Of a stretch of 13,024 nucleotides of DNA, positions 1 through 7,196 are shown piece after piece (positions within the stretch are counted from its first letter, which is position 1; each line of letters starts with the position of its first letter). Under the pieces are notes generated by a model. That model did not search any database. It saw nothing but the letters and a program-made list of their open reading frames with translations, and was not told where the DNA came from. The stretch lies in the NCBI GenBank assembly GCA_009775535.1, contig VSPW01000034.1, positions 1 to 13,024 on the forward strand, given 5' to 3'. The position numbers and the translations under genes are program-made. The DNA is from Muribaculaceae bacterium. GTDB taxonomy: Bacteria; Bacteroidota; Bacteroidia; Bacteroidales; Muribaculaceae.

Positions 1-103
1 CGGTATATGTGTAAGTCAGAAGGTTAGGATAAAAAAGTATAGAGATACTGTTTAAATTGCGTAAATTCAACAATTAATCAAACATAAAGTAAAATTTGAA
101 ATT
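1..103. other. AT-rich leader of the OmpA-family gene
   Basis: This stretch holds no credible gene and is visibly AT-rich, as expected for an intergenic region. It probably contains the promoter of the downstream lipoprotein gene, but I see no clean match to the Bacteroidetes -33 TTTG / -7 TAnnTTTG pair; TAAATTGC at 53-60 is only a partial -7 resemblance. There is no purine-rich Shine-Dalgarno before the ATG at 104, only an A/T-rich leader, which is normal for this phylum. Confidence 0.5.
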
Positions 104-808
104 ATGAAACTATTACATGTAGCAGGGGCGGCATTGATGAGTGCCTGCCTATTGATAGGCCAGACATCTTGTTCTTCAATGACGAATACGGGTAAGGGTG
201 CTCTTATCGGCGGCGGCGGCGGTGCTGGCCTGGGTGCTGGCCTGGGTGCTCTTATCGGCGGCGGCAAGGGAGCAGGCATAGGTGCTGCCATAGGTGCAGC
301 CGTAGGCGCTGGCGCCGGTACGCTCATCGGCAACAAGATGGACAAGCAGAAGAAGGAGCTGGAGGCACAGCTTGCAGAGCAGGCCAAGGTCGAGGATGTT
401 AAGGACAATAACGGCCTTCAGGCTATCAAGGTGACTTTTGATGGCGGTATACTGTTCCCTCTTAACGGTACATCGTTGAGTGCAAATGCAAAGAAGGACC
501 TTACCGGCTTTGCCAACAATCTGATAAACAATCCCGGGACAGATGTTACGGTATTGGGATTTACGGACAATACTGGGACATATGCCGTTAACGAGCGTGT
601 AGCTACAGGCCGTGCGGATGCTGTGATGACATATCTGGTGAACAGTGGGGTGAAGCCTACACGTATTCAGGCTGAGGGGCTGCCGATGCAAGACTATGTA
701 GCATCGAACGACACTTCAGAGGGACGTGCCCAGAACCGCCGTGTAGAGATATATATTACGGCCAGCAAGGAAATGATCCAGCAGGCAGAAAGCGGCACAC
801 TGAAATAG
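104..808 (+). CDS. OmpA-family peptidoglycan-binding lipoprotein with glycine zipper
   Basis: This 234-residue protein probably anchors the outer membrane to peptidoglycan. Seen: a short lipoprotein signal peptide with a QTSC lipobox (Cys23); a glycine/alanine-rich zipper at about residues 31-76; a charged coiled stretch (KMDKQKKELEAQLAEQ); and an OmpA C-terminal domain from about 105 to 222. In that domain Asp155 and Arg170 sit 15 residues apart in GFTDNTG...GRADAV, matching the Asp/Arg pair that binds diaminopimelate in OmpA domains. The NRRVEIYI ending is also typical. There is no N-terminal beta-barrel, so this is the YiaD-like lipoprotein type rather than a classical OmpA porin. The zipper DNA carries tandem repeats (separate entry). 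The ATG at 104 is chosen because the signal peptide begins there. The gene stands alone, followed by a hairpin at 838-871. Confidence 0.93.
   Translation: MKLLHVAGAALMSACLLIGQTSCSSMTNTGKGALIGGGGGAGLGAGLGALIGGGKGAGIGAAIGAAVGAGAGTLIGNKMDKQKKELEAQLAEQAKVEDVKDNNGLQAIKVTFDGGILFPLNGTSLSANAKKDLTGFANNLINNPGTDVTVLGFTDNTGTYAVNERVATGRADAVMTYLVNSGVKPTRIQAEGLPMQDYVASNDTSEGRAQNRRVEIYITASKEMIQQAESGTLK
196..265 (+). repeat. In-frame tandem repeats in the glycine-zipper coding region
   Basis: A perfect 22-bp direct repeat lies at 196-217 and 244-265 (offset 48 bp, 16 codons; encodes GALIGGG). Between the copies a 12-bp unit, GGTGCTGGCCTG, occurs twice head to tail (221-232 and 233-244). All offsets are multiples of three, so copy-number change by slippage would lengthen or shorten the zipper without breaking the frame. 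Confidence 0.85.
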
Positions 809-837
809 CCGTCGCCCTGTCAGTATACAATTAATTC

Positions 838-871
838 AAGGCCGGACTTGGAACAATCCATGTCCGGCCTT
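838..871 (+). terminator. Hairpin terminator after the OmpA-family gene
   Basis: AAGGCCGGACTTGGA (838-852) and TCCATGTCCGGCCTT (857-871) form a 15-bp stem with a single T-T mismatch around the loop ACAA. It lies 30 bp past the stop codon. No long U tract follows, which is common for Bacteroidetes terminators. The stem is strong enough to serve as a terminator or mRNA 3' end. Confidence 0.75.
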
Positions 872-1126
872 GACTATTCCAGTTTTGATGCGAGGACAGG
901 AATATTTCTACATCGAATATTGCCGGGTTGCGGTATCAATATTATCTTATCCGTCGCTTCAGCATTGCAGGACGCTGGGGCGATTTAATTATTTGGTTTT
1001 TTCGGTGGAATCATTGCAGATTCCGGGAATTCTGACGAAATTTGTGGCGTTGTATAGGCGGTCCAATACCGTTATTGGCTGTTGAATGACGGGCTAAGAT
1101 ACAGTTTGTATTATATAATCAACCGT
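872..1126. other. Intergenic region before the GtrA-like gene
   Basis: About 255 bases with no supportable gene. A weak open frame from a TTG at 870 starts inside the terminator hairpin and has no recognisable protein features. The only small structure is CCAATA-CCGT-TATTGG at 1063-1078, a 6-bp inverted repeat. The promoter of the next gene presumably lies here, but no consensus -7/-33 pair was found. Confidence 0.4.
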
Positions 1127-1555
1127 ATGGATGTAAAGGATATTATAAGATCAGTGGCACGCTCTTCAAGCCAGAAAGTTGAGCTTGTGCGGTATGTGAT
1201 GGTAGGAGGTGTGGCAACTGTATTGCAATATGTCTTTTATGTTGCGCTGGTAGAATTGGCAGGTATGTCTGCTTTGGCCGGTGCTCCGGTGAGCTATGGT
1301 ATCAGTTTCTGTGTGAATTTTATTTTGTCAAATTATTTCACATTCCATACCCGTCCCAATAAAAAGAATGCTGCATCGTTTGCAGCCAGCCATATTATAA
1401 ATCTTGGGCTGCAGACATTGTTGGTTGCAATGTTTACTGGTGTTGTAGGCAAAGCGTATGCTTTGTTGCCGGCTATGCTGATATGTATTCCTATAAATTA
1501 TCTGCTTGTTCGCTTCGCCTTGACCAACCGCCGTTTCCAGAAGTCGTCGGATTGA
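1127..1555 (+). CDS. GtrA-like small integral membrane protein
   Basis: This 142-residue protein has four predicted membrane segments, at about residues 24-46, 48-70, 84-106 and 108-130, and a basic C-terminus. The pattern of an early VRYVMVGGVATVLQY, then ...YGISFCVNFILSNYFTF..., then INYLLVRF near the end is characteristic of the GtrA family (PF04138). That family is implicated in moving undecaprenyl-phosphate-linked sugars across the inner membrane for cell-wall or surface-polysaccharide glycosylation. No glycosyltransferase partner lies beside it here, so the specific sugar or pathway cannot be inferred. The ATG at 1127 is preferred over an upstream in-frame TTG at 1082: it gives the usual short cytoplasmic N-terminus, and the extra 15 residues look like leader sequence. 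The gene converges on the efflux operon across a shared hairpin. Confidence 0.85.
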   Translation: MDVKDIIRSVARSSSQKVELVRYVMVGGVATVLQYVFYVALVELAGMSALAGAPVSYGISFCVNFILSNYFTFHTRPNKKNAASFAASHIINLGLQTLLVAMFTGVVGKAYALLPAMLICIPINYLLVRFALTNRRFQKSSD

Positions 1556-1564
1556 AGGCATAAT

Positions 1565-1604
1565 AATATCCCCCGCTTCACTACCATGTAAAGCGGGGGA
1601 TATT
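1565..1604. terminator. Bidirectional terminator between convergent genes
   Basis: AATATCCCCCGCTT (1565-1578) and AAGCGGGGGATATT (1591-1604) are a perfect 14-bp inverted repeat around a 12-nt loop. It sits in the 68-bp gap between the ends of the GtrA-like gene (plus strand) and the TolC-type gene (minus strand). The perfect stem, with A/T at both outer edges, suits termination in both directions. Confidence 0.88.
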
Positions 1605-1623
1605 GTAATTTAATGTGTTATTT

Positions 1624-2832
1624 TCAGAGGTATTGTAGCAATGTGTACCTGTTGAGCTGTGCGAGGGCTATGGCATAGTCGTAGCGGCTCTGTAGGTAGG
1701 TGAGGTTTGCATCCAGGAAGTAGTTTATGTCTGTGAGATACTCAACGCTTGACATCTGTCCGCCGGCATATGCGCGTGATAGGAGGCGTATGTTGTCGCT
1801 GTTTTCAAATACGGCGGCAAATGCTGCATTGTCATCGCGTAGCCTGGAGGCGTTTTCGTATGCAGCCTTAATCTGTGCGATCCTTGATACAAGCGCTTCG
1901 TTTCCATCATATGAATTGGCCAGCGCAAGTGCCGTTGCAGATTCTTTCCGGTAGTTTTTCCTGAGGAACGGCAGGGAAATCCCGGCCGTGAATCCGTGGA
2001 AATTGATGCCTTCCTCACGTGAATAACGGTAGCCTAGTGAGAATCCAGGGAATGACGAGCGTTTTTCTGCGGTTTCCATTTGCTTGGCGGCCTGTTGCCC
2101 CATCCTTGCCGCCTCGAGGGTGGGGTCGAGCCTTTCAGCTTCATCGGCATATTCTCCGTAGGAAAGCATATGCTCAGGTGGGAATGCATTCAGGCCGTCT
2201 GTCATCTCAGAAGCATCTTTACCCCCGTTGAGGGCATTGATGGAGGCTGTTAGCATAGCTATACGCGATGCTATGTCGCGGTGGCGGCGCTGTATGTTGA
2301 CGGTCTCCACTTTTAGTCGGTTGACGTCTAATATTGTGTATTCGCCACGACGGTATCCAGATTCGGTGGCGGCTAATATGCGCCCTATGTTGGCGCTTAT
2401 TGTGTCTACCAGGGCAAGTTGCTGGCGTGCATATATAAGGTCGTAGATGGCCAGTTTTGCTTCAAGTGCCTTGTCAAGGAGGTTGGCACGATGGAGCAGG
2501 CCGATGGTCTGCTTCTGTATGCTGATGGCCTTTGACCTTGCCGCATATACCCCAGGCCAGTCAAAGCCTTGGCTTACAGTTATGCCGGTTTTGTCTTTTG
2601 CTCCTTTCCCGCCCCATAGGTGCTCGAACTCAATCTCAGGGGCTTCAAGTTGGTTTTCAGCCTTCAGGGATAAAAGGTCTGATTCCATGGATGCCGAACT
2701 TGATGCTACAGCAAGGTTGCGCCCGGCCATTTCTGCCGCTATCCTGTCGATGTCATGGGCCGATATTGTCTGCGTGCTGAGTATGGCAGCCAGGGCATAT
2801 ATTAGATTATTAATGTGTCGTGTACGTCTCAT
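1624..2832 (-). CDS. TolC-family outer-membrane efflux channel (CusC/CzcC-like)
   Basis: A 402-residue outer-membrane factor, last gene of the efflux operon. The N-terminus has a Sec signal peptide (about residues 1-25, cleavage near TISA-HD) and no lipobox. The body shows the long alternating helices of TolC-family channels: the GITVSQGFDWPG segment, a helical stretch with ARQQLALVDT and RRGEYTILDVNRLKVE, then a second repeat-like half ending LNRYTLLQYL. RRGEYTILDVNRL near the middle and GGQMSSVEYLTDINYFLDA near the end are the two equivalent RxGxxxxxDxL-like turns expected in each half. It is somewhat shorter than many CusC/CzcC homologues, which usually exceed 410 residues. Its ATG overlaps the pump stop codon (ATGA at 2832-2829), so it is probably translationally coupled. 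Inferred role: the exit duct for metal ions delivered by the pump and adaptor. Confidence 0.9.
   Translation of the reverse strand: MRRTRHINNLIYALAAILSTQTISAHDIDRIAAEMAGRNLAVASSSASMESDLLSLKAENQLEAPEIEFEHLWGGKGAKDKTGITVSQGFDWPGVYAARSKAISIQKQTIGLLHRANLLDKALEAKLAIYDLIYARQQLALVDTISANIGRILAATESGYRRGEYTILDVNRLKVETVNIQRRHRDIASRIAMLTASINALNGGKDASEMTDGLNAFPPEHMLSYGEYADEAERLDPTLEAARMGQQAAKQMETAEKRSSFPGFSLGYRYSREEGINFHGFTAGISLPFLRKNYRKESATALALANSYDGNEALVSRIAQIKAAYENASRLRDDNAAFAAVFENSDNIRLLSRAYAGGQMSSVEYLTDINYFLDANLTYLQSRYDYAIALAQLNRYTLLQYL
2829..2832 (-). promoter_or_regulatory. ATGA stop/start overlap of pump and channel genes
   Basis: Read on the minus strand, the channel gene's ATG (2832-2830) shares bases with the pump gene's TGA (2831-2829). 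This four-base overlap suggests termination-reinitiation and roughly matched production of the two proteins. Confidence 0.85.
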
Positions 2833-5800
2833 TTTTCTTTTCTTTTTGTAATCATGTAATATAGCACAGGGACTATGAACACGTTGAGGATAGTTGATGA
2901 GATGAGTCCCCCGAGAATCACGATGGCCATCGGAGACTGTATCTCGTTGCCAGGTTCGCCTCCTCGTAGCGCAAGCGGTATCAGGGCCAGGGCGGAGGTT
3001 AGGGCAGTCATTACAATCGGCAGAAGGCGGTCGGACGATCCGGTGCGTATGCGCTCAACGAGGCTGACGCCTTCATCGCGCAGGTGGTTGTAGCGTGATA
3101 TCAGTAGCATGCCGTTACGGGTAGTGATCCCTAACAGGGATATAAAGCCTATTATGGCCGGAATGTTCAGCTCACCGGATGTCAACCTAAGTATAAGTAT
3201 GCCTCCAATCATAGCCAGTGGCATGTTTATAAGGATGACCAGCGACTGGGGCATGTCCCTGAATTCGTGGTAGAGCAGCATCAGTATGATGAGCAGTGCT
3301 CCGAGTGTGGCCCACAAAAGGGTGCGTGAAGCTTGAGCCTCGCTTTCAAATTGGCCGCCGTAGTTGATGTAGTATCCCTCCGGAAGCTGTACTGATGAAC
3401 CGATGGCATTGCGTATGTCGTTGACCGCTCCCCGAAGGTCGCGCCCATCGACATTTGCCGATATGACGAGGCGGCGTTTTACGTTCTCGCGGTTTATTGT
3501 ATTCGGTCCGGTGGCAGATACGACGTCCGCTATATAGCTTAGCGGGATTTTTCCTTGGTTTGAGTCAATCATCAGGTCGGCTATATTTTCAGCAGAGCCG
3601 CGTCTGGAATCGTCCAACCTGACGGTAATATCGTAAGGTAAACCGTCCTCGTAGACCTGAGACACTACCTCTCCGCCAAGGGCGACATTTATGAACTGGT
3701 TGAATGCCGCATTCGTTATACCGTACCGGGCCATGAGTCCGCGTCGCGGGCGTATATCAAGCTGGGGGCGTTCGACTTGTTGCTCAACGTTGACATCGAC
3801 AATCCCTTCAATACCGGATATCGCATTCTTAATCTTGCTTCCTGTTGAGTATAGTTGCTGCAGGTCGTCACCGAATAGTTTGATTGCTATCTGGGCTTCA
3901 GTGCCTGAAAGCATCGCATCGATGCGGTGTGAAATAGGCTGTCCTATCTCGATTGCAGCTCCCGGTATCTGTGATAGCCTTGAACGTAGTTCGGCGAGTA
4001 CTTCACTGCGTGAGCGGTCTTTCAGCCTATATGGCGCTTCAAGTTCGGAGCCGTTCACCCCTTGTGAGTGTTCATCCAATTCTGCTCGTCCGGTCTTGCG
4101 TGCGACTGTCAGTACTTCAGGGGTTGAAAGTATGATGCGTTCGGCTTCAGCTCCGATGGCATCGCTCTGTTCAAGCGATATGCCTGGCAGTGCGGATATG
4201 TTTATTGTGAACGAACCTTCATTGAAGCCCGGTAAGAAACTGCGACCCAGAGTAAAGAACAATACGCTGGATATAATGAACAGTATTCCGGTGCCCCATA
4301 GCAGCCCTTTTTTATGCCCCATGCTCCATAGCAGCCCTTTTGAGTACATGTTGCGTATCTTGACGGCTATCCATGGCTGCTTGTCAAGGTTGGACATTGC
4401 CTTGCTGCTCCCCAGGAGGTAGCTGCATAGGACCGGAGTGACTGTCAGGGCCACAATTGTAGACGCTATGAGCGCCACGATGAACGAGACTCCCAGCGGT
4501 ATAAGCATCTTTCCTTCGATACCTGTGAGGAAGAACAGAGGAAGGAAGGCTGCGATTATTATTAGCGACGAATTGAATATCGGCATCCTCACTTCGGCAG
4601 ATGCATGGTATACAACTGATATGGTGGACTGCCGCTTCCCAGGTGGGAGTGACCGGTTGTCGCGCAACCGTTTATATACGTTTTCGACATCGACTATGGC
4701 ATCATCGACAAGAGACCCGATGGCAATCGCTATTCCTCCCAGGCTCATGGTATTGATGGTATATCCCATCAGGTTGAGAACCAGTACTGATATTATTACA
4801 GACAAAGGAAGGGCCACCAGGGAGATCAGTGTGGTACGTATATTCATCAGGAAGAAGAATAGCACCACTATTACAAACAGCGCGCCTTCGAGCAGCGATT
4901 CCTGTAGGTTGGAAATGGAGTTGTCAATGAAGGAACTCTGGCGGAATATGTCGGTGGAAATATTCACATCAGAGGGGAGGGTGGACTTCAGCTCCTCCAG
5001 TGATTTGTCGATATTTTCTGTCAGTGCTATTGTGCCGGCAGCCGGTTGTTTTGTTACGGTGAGTATTACGGCCGGGTGTGCCTCCACGGAAGCTGTGCCT
5101 ATGCGTGGAAGCTTGTGTCCCAGGCTTACATCTGCGATGTCTGAAACCAGTACTATACCGTTGCTGTCTGAGCGTACTACGGCCTGGCCGATGTCTTCGG
5201 TAGAAGTAGTGTTCATATCGGCCTTTATGAGGTATTCGTTGCCGTATTCATATAGTACGCCTCCTGAGGCATTGTCGTTGATTCCGTTTACGGCTGCCAT
5301 CACCTCATCGAGGGTGACACCATAATGGCGCATGGATTCCGGTGATATGCGTATCTGGTATTCTTTGATGTCTCCTCCGATGACTGATACCTGGGACACA
5401 CCACCCATAGCCAGCAGACGTGGGCGTATTGTGCGGTCGGCGATGGTGCGTAGGTCGCTCATCGAGGTGGAATCTGCTGTAAGTCCTATTATCATTATTT
5501 CACCGAGGATTGATGACTGCGGGCCCATTGTTGGGGTCTTGACGCCTGCAGGCAGACGTTCGGCAACTTCCGGCAGACGTTCGGATACAATCTGACGTGC
5601 TCGGTAGATGTCAGTCCCCCAGTCGAATTCAACCCATACCACAGAGAATCCTGTGGAAGAAGACGACCGGACACGCCGCACGTCTGTTGCGCCGTTTACA
5701 GCTGTCTCTATAGGGTAGCTTACAAGTTTTTCGACCTCTTCTGGGGCAAGTCCAGGTGCTTCTGTCATCACCACTACAGTTGGGGCGTTAAGGTCTGGAA

Positions 5801-5915
5801 AAATATCGACTTCAGTGCGCAGCAACACAATGGTGCCGGCAAGTAGCAGCACAATAGCTGCCGCCACCACCGTTATACGGTTGGTGAGCGAGAACTTGAT
5901 TATACGGTTCAGCAT
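2829..5915 (-). CDS. HME-type RND metal efflux pump, inner-membrane subunit (CusA/CzcA family)
   Basis: This 1028-residue, full-length RND transporter would export heavy-metal ions by proton antiport. The start LNRIIKFSLTNRITV, the EVDIFPDLNAPTVVVMTEAPGLAPEEVE segment and the GTDIYRAR segment are typical of the heavy-metal efflux branch. It has the usual topology: one N-terminal membrane helix, a large porter loop, helices 2-6, a second porter loop, helices 8-12. Helix 4 reads AIAIGSLVDDAIVDVEN, with Asp404, Asp405 and Glu411. The helix-10 position that is Glu939 in CusA and Lys940 in AcrB is Arg933 here (GITTRNG). By my recalled alignment, the CusA methionine triad (M573, M623, M672) is mostly absent, with Asn, Glu and Ala/Met at those places. 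So copper/silver specificity is not supported, and the metal is unknown. It lies 22 nt after the adaptor gene and overlaps the channel gene. Confidence 0.93.
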   Translation of the reverse strand: MLNRIIKFSLTNRITVVAAAIVLLLAGTIVLLRTEVDIFPDLNAPTVVVMTEAPGLAPEEVEKLVSYPIETAVNGATDVRRVRSSSSTGFSVVWVEFDWGTDIYRARQIVSERLPEVAERLPAGVKTPTMGPQSSILGEIMIIGLTADSTSMSDLRTIADRTIRPRLLAMGGVSQVSVIGGDIKEYQIRISPESMRHYGVTLDEVMAAVNGINDNASGGVLYEYGNEYLIKADMNTTSTEDIGQAVVRSDSNGIVLVSDIADVSLGHKLPRIGTASVEAHPAVILTVTKQPAAGTIALTENIDKSLEELKSTLPSDVNISTDIFRQSSFIDNSISNLQESLLEGALFVIVVLFFFLMNIRTTLISLVALPLSVIISVLVLNLMGYTINTMSLGGIAIAIGSLVDDAIVDVENVYKRLRDNRSLPPGKRQSTISVVYHASAEVRMPIFNSSLIIIAAFLPLFFLTGIEGKMLIPLGVSFIVALIASTIVALTVTPVLCSYLLGSSKAMSNLDKQPWIAVKIRNMYSKGLLWSMGHKKGLLWGTGILFIISSVLFFTLGRSFLPGFNEGSFTINISALPGISLEQSDAIGAEAERIILSTPEVLTVARKTGRAELDEHSQGVNGSELEAPYRLKDRSRSEVLAELRSRLSQIPGAAIEIGQPISHRIDAMLSGTEAQIAIKLFGDDLQQLYSTGSKIKNAISGIEGIVDVNVEQQVERPQLDIRPRRGLMARYGITNAAFNQFINVALGGEVVSQVYEDGLPYDITVRLDDSRRGSAENIADLMIDSNQGKIPLSYIADVVSATGPNTINRENVKRRLVISANVDGRDLRGAVNDIRNAIGSSVQLPEGYYINYGGQFESEAQASRTLLWATLGALLIILMLLYHEFRDMPQSLVILINMPLAMIGGILILRLTSGELNIPAIIGFISLLGITTRNGMLLISRYNHLRDEGVSLVERIRTGSSDRLLPIVMTALTSALALIPLALRGGEPGNEIQSPMAIVILGGLISSTILNVFIVPVLYYMITKRKEK
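4296..4341 (-). repeat. 16-bp direct repeat, 30-bp offset, inside the pump gene
   Basis: CCATAGCAGCCCTTTT (plus-strand reading) occurs at 4296-4311 and again at 4326-4341. The 30-bp offset is ten codons and gives KGLLW-SMGHK-KGLLW at the cytoplasmic edge of a membrane helix after the first half of the pump. It looks like a small in-frame duplication. Confidence 0.7.
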
Positions 5916-5937
5916 TTTTTGTGTTCTGTTTTATTTG

Positions 5938-7119
5938 TTAATGATGGTGATGCCCTTCTGGTACAACTCCAGATGTCTCTGCCATACGGACTATGGATGC
6001 TCCGTGTGTAACGACTTGGTCGCCGGGAGTAAGTCCAGATGATATGATGACATCCTGTCCGTCACGTCCGGCGATTTCTACAGGAGTCTTCACATAGCCA
6101 TGATCATCTACCTTTACATACACGAAATTCCGTCCTTGCTGTTCGCTGATGGCCTCTAATGGCAGGACAACAGACTCACCGGGTATGCCGGCTTTAAGGT
6201 ATACCTCTGTCATGGCTCCTGAGATTGCCGTGCCGTTGTTGTCGAAAGTGAAAACAACCGGTATGTAGCCGGGCAGGGTGGATGAAGCCGCTGCAGATGT
6301 GGTGATGCGTTTTCCGTTTAGCGATGACAGGGGAATGGTTGTGTCGCTGTATGACAGGCGGATGTTGGCGTCATCGATGAGCGGTAGGAAATTAAGATAC
6401 TTTTCTGGCAGGTCGGCTTGTAGTGTGAGGCGGGTGTTTGATGATACTGTGGCAATGGGTGCGCCGGCATCTACGTATTGGCCTTGGGATACCAGGAGGG
6501 AGGTTATAGCGCCTGAAGTCGTTGCCGATGCTGTCCCGGATGCCGCCTGTCCGCTATAGGCAGCACGGGCCGCATCGTAAGCAGCCAGAGCTGCATTGTA
6601 TTCGCGTGTGGAGACTATGCCTTCCTGATGGAGCGGGGCGATACGGTCAAGTTCACGCTTTGCCGCTTCCATAGAGGCCCTTGCGCTCTCGTTTGGGTCT
6701 CCTCCTGTCAAGCCTTTTGATGATATGCGTGCTATGGGTGCGCCGGATTTTACTTGATAGCCGGTGGTGATGCCAGGAACGAAGGACACTATACCTGATG
6801 TCGGTGCGGTCACGACTGAGGCGTCGCTTGGTGAGGATATGATCTGTCCGGTGACCTTTATTGTGCGCCATGCAGGCTTTAATGATACGGTATCGGTTGC
6901 TACGCCAAATCTTGCAGCGGTTTCAGGCTTTAAGATAATCTCATCTGCCCCATCTGCGGATTCTTCTGTGGTCTGGTGTGCATGTCCGTCGTGTTCATTG
7001 TGGGTCTCGGTATGTTCGCCTTCGTTGCCGTGGTCGTGTGATGAATGGTCGTGTGAGCATGATGGCAGCATGTACACGGCAGTTGCCCCTGCAATCAGGA
7101 GGCTGTATATTTTTTTCAT
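5938..7119 (-). CDS. RND periplasmic adaptor lipoprotein (membrane fusion protein) with His-rich ends
   Basis: A 393-residue adaptor that links the pump to the outer-membrane channel. Seen: a lipoprotein signal with an LPSC lipobox (Cys21), so it is likely lipid-anchored; a His/Asp-rich stretch with nine histidines between residues 23 and 48 (HDHSSHDHG..., HDGHAH); a first lipoyl half at about 103-134 (VVTAPTSGIVSFVPG); an alpha-hairpin at about 143-195; a second lipoyl half at about 201-228 (ITSLLVSQGQYVDAGAPIATV); a beta-barrel; and a membrane-proximal domain (VVLPLEAISEQQGRNFVYVK). The chain ends in PEGHHHH just before TAA. The two His clusters imply direct metal handling in the periplasm, as in CusB/CzcB-type adaptors, where N-terminal metal binding feeds or gates the pump. 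It follows the small His/Cys-rich gene by 77 bp and precedes the pump by 22 bp. Confidence 0.93.
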   Translation of the reverse strand: MKKIYSLLIAGATAVYMLPSCSHDHSSHDHGNEGEHTETHNEHDGHAHQTTEESADGADEIILKPETAARFGVATDTVSLKPAWRTIKVTGQIISSPSDASVVTAPTSGIVSFVPGITTGYQVKSGAPIARISSKGLTGGDPNESARASMEAAKRELDRIAPLHQEGIVSTREYNAALAAYDAARAAYSGQAASGTASATTSGAITSLLVSQGQYVDAGAPIATVSSNTRLTLQADLPEKYLNFLPLIDDANIRLSYSDTTIPLSSLNGKRITTSAAASSTLPGYIPVVFTFDNNGTAISGAMTEVYLKAGIPGESVVLPLEAISEQQGRNFVYVKVDDHGYVKTPVEIAGRDGQDVIISSGLTPGDQVVTHGASIVRMAETSGVVPEGHHHH

Positions 7120-7156
7120 GATGCTTGTTTGTTTAATTGTTGGATGATGTGGATTT

Positions 7157-7189
7157 TATGGGAAGCATTTATCAAAAGGGCTTCCCGTA
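7157..7189 (-). other. Intercistronic hairpin between the His/Cys-rich gene and the adaptor gene
   Basis: GGGAAGC (7160-7166) and GCTTCCC (7180-7186) form a perfect 7-bp stem around a 13-nt loop. The stem extends by a G-U and two A-U pairs to 7157-7189. On the transcribed minus strand no U tract follows. It could attenuate or process the operon mRNA so that the first cistron is made at a different level from the pump, but this is inference. Confidence 0.5.
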
Positions 7190-7196
7190 TTCAGTT

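Noticed and set aside
1063..1078. CCAATA-CCGT-TATTGG inverted repeat
   Set aside because: Only a 6-bp A/T-rich stem, not aligned with any promoter element; could easily be chance.
870..1085. Open frame of 71 codons on the plus strand after the OmpA-family gene
   Set aside because: It begins with TTG inside the terminator hairpin, has no recognisable protein features and ends where the next leader starts.
1082..1126. TTG start that would lengthen the GtrA-like protein by 15 residues
   Set aside because: The ATG at 1127 gives the family's normal N-terminus; the upstream codons look like untranslated leader.
3691..5325. Two long plus-strand open frames (243 and 295 codons) antisense to the pump gene
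   Set aside because: Low-complexity Ser/Arg/Thr-rich translations with no domain features, fully inside a clearly coding RND gene; they arise from its codon bias.
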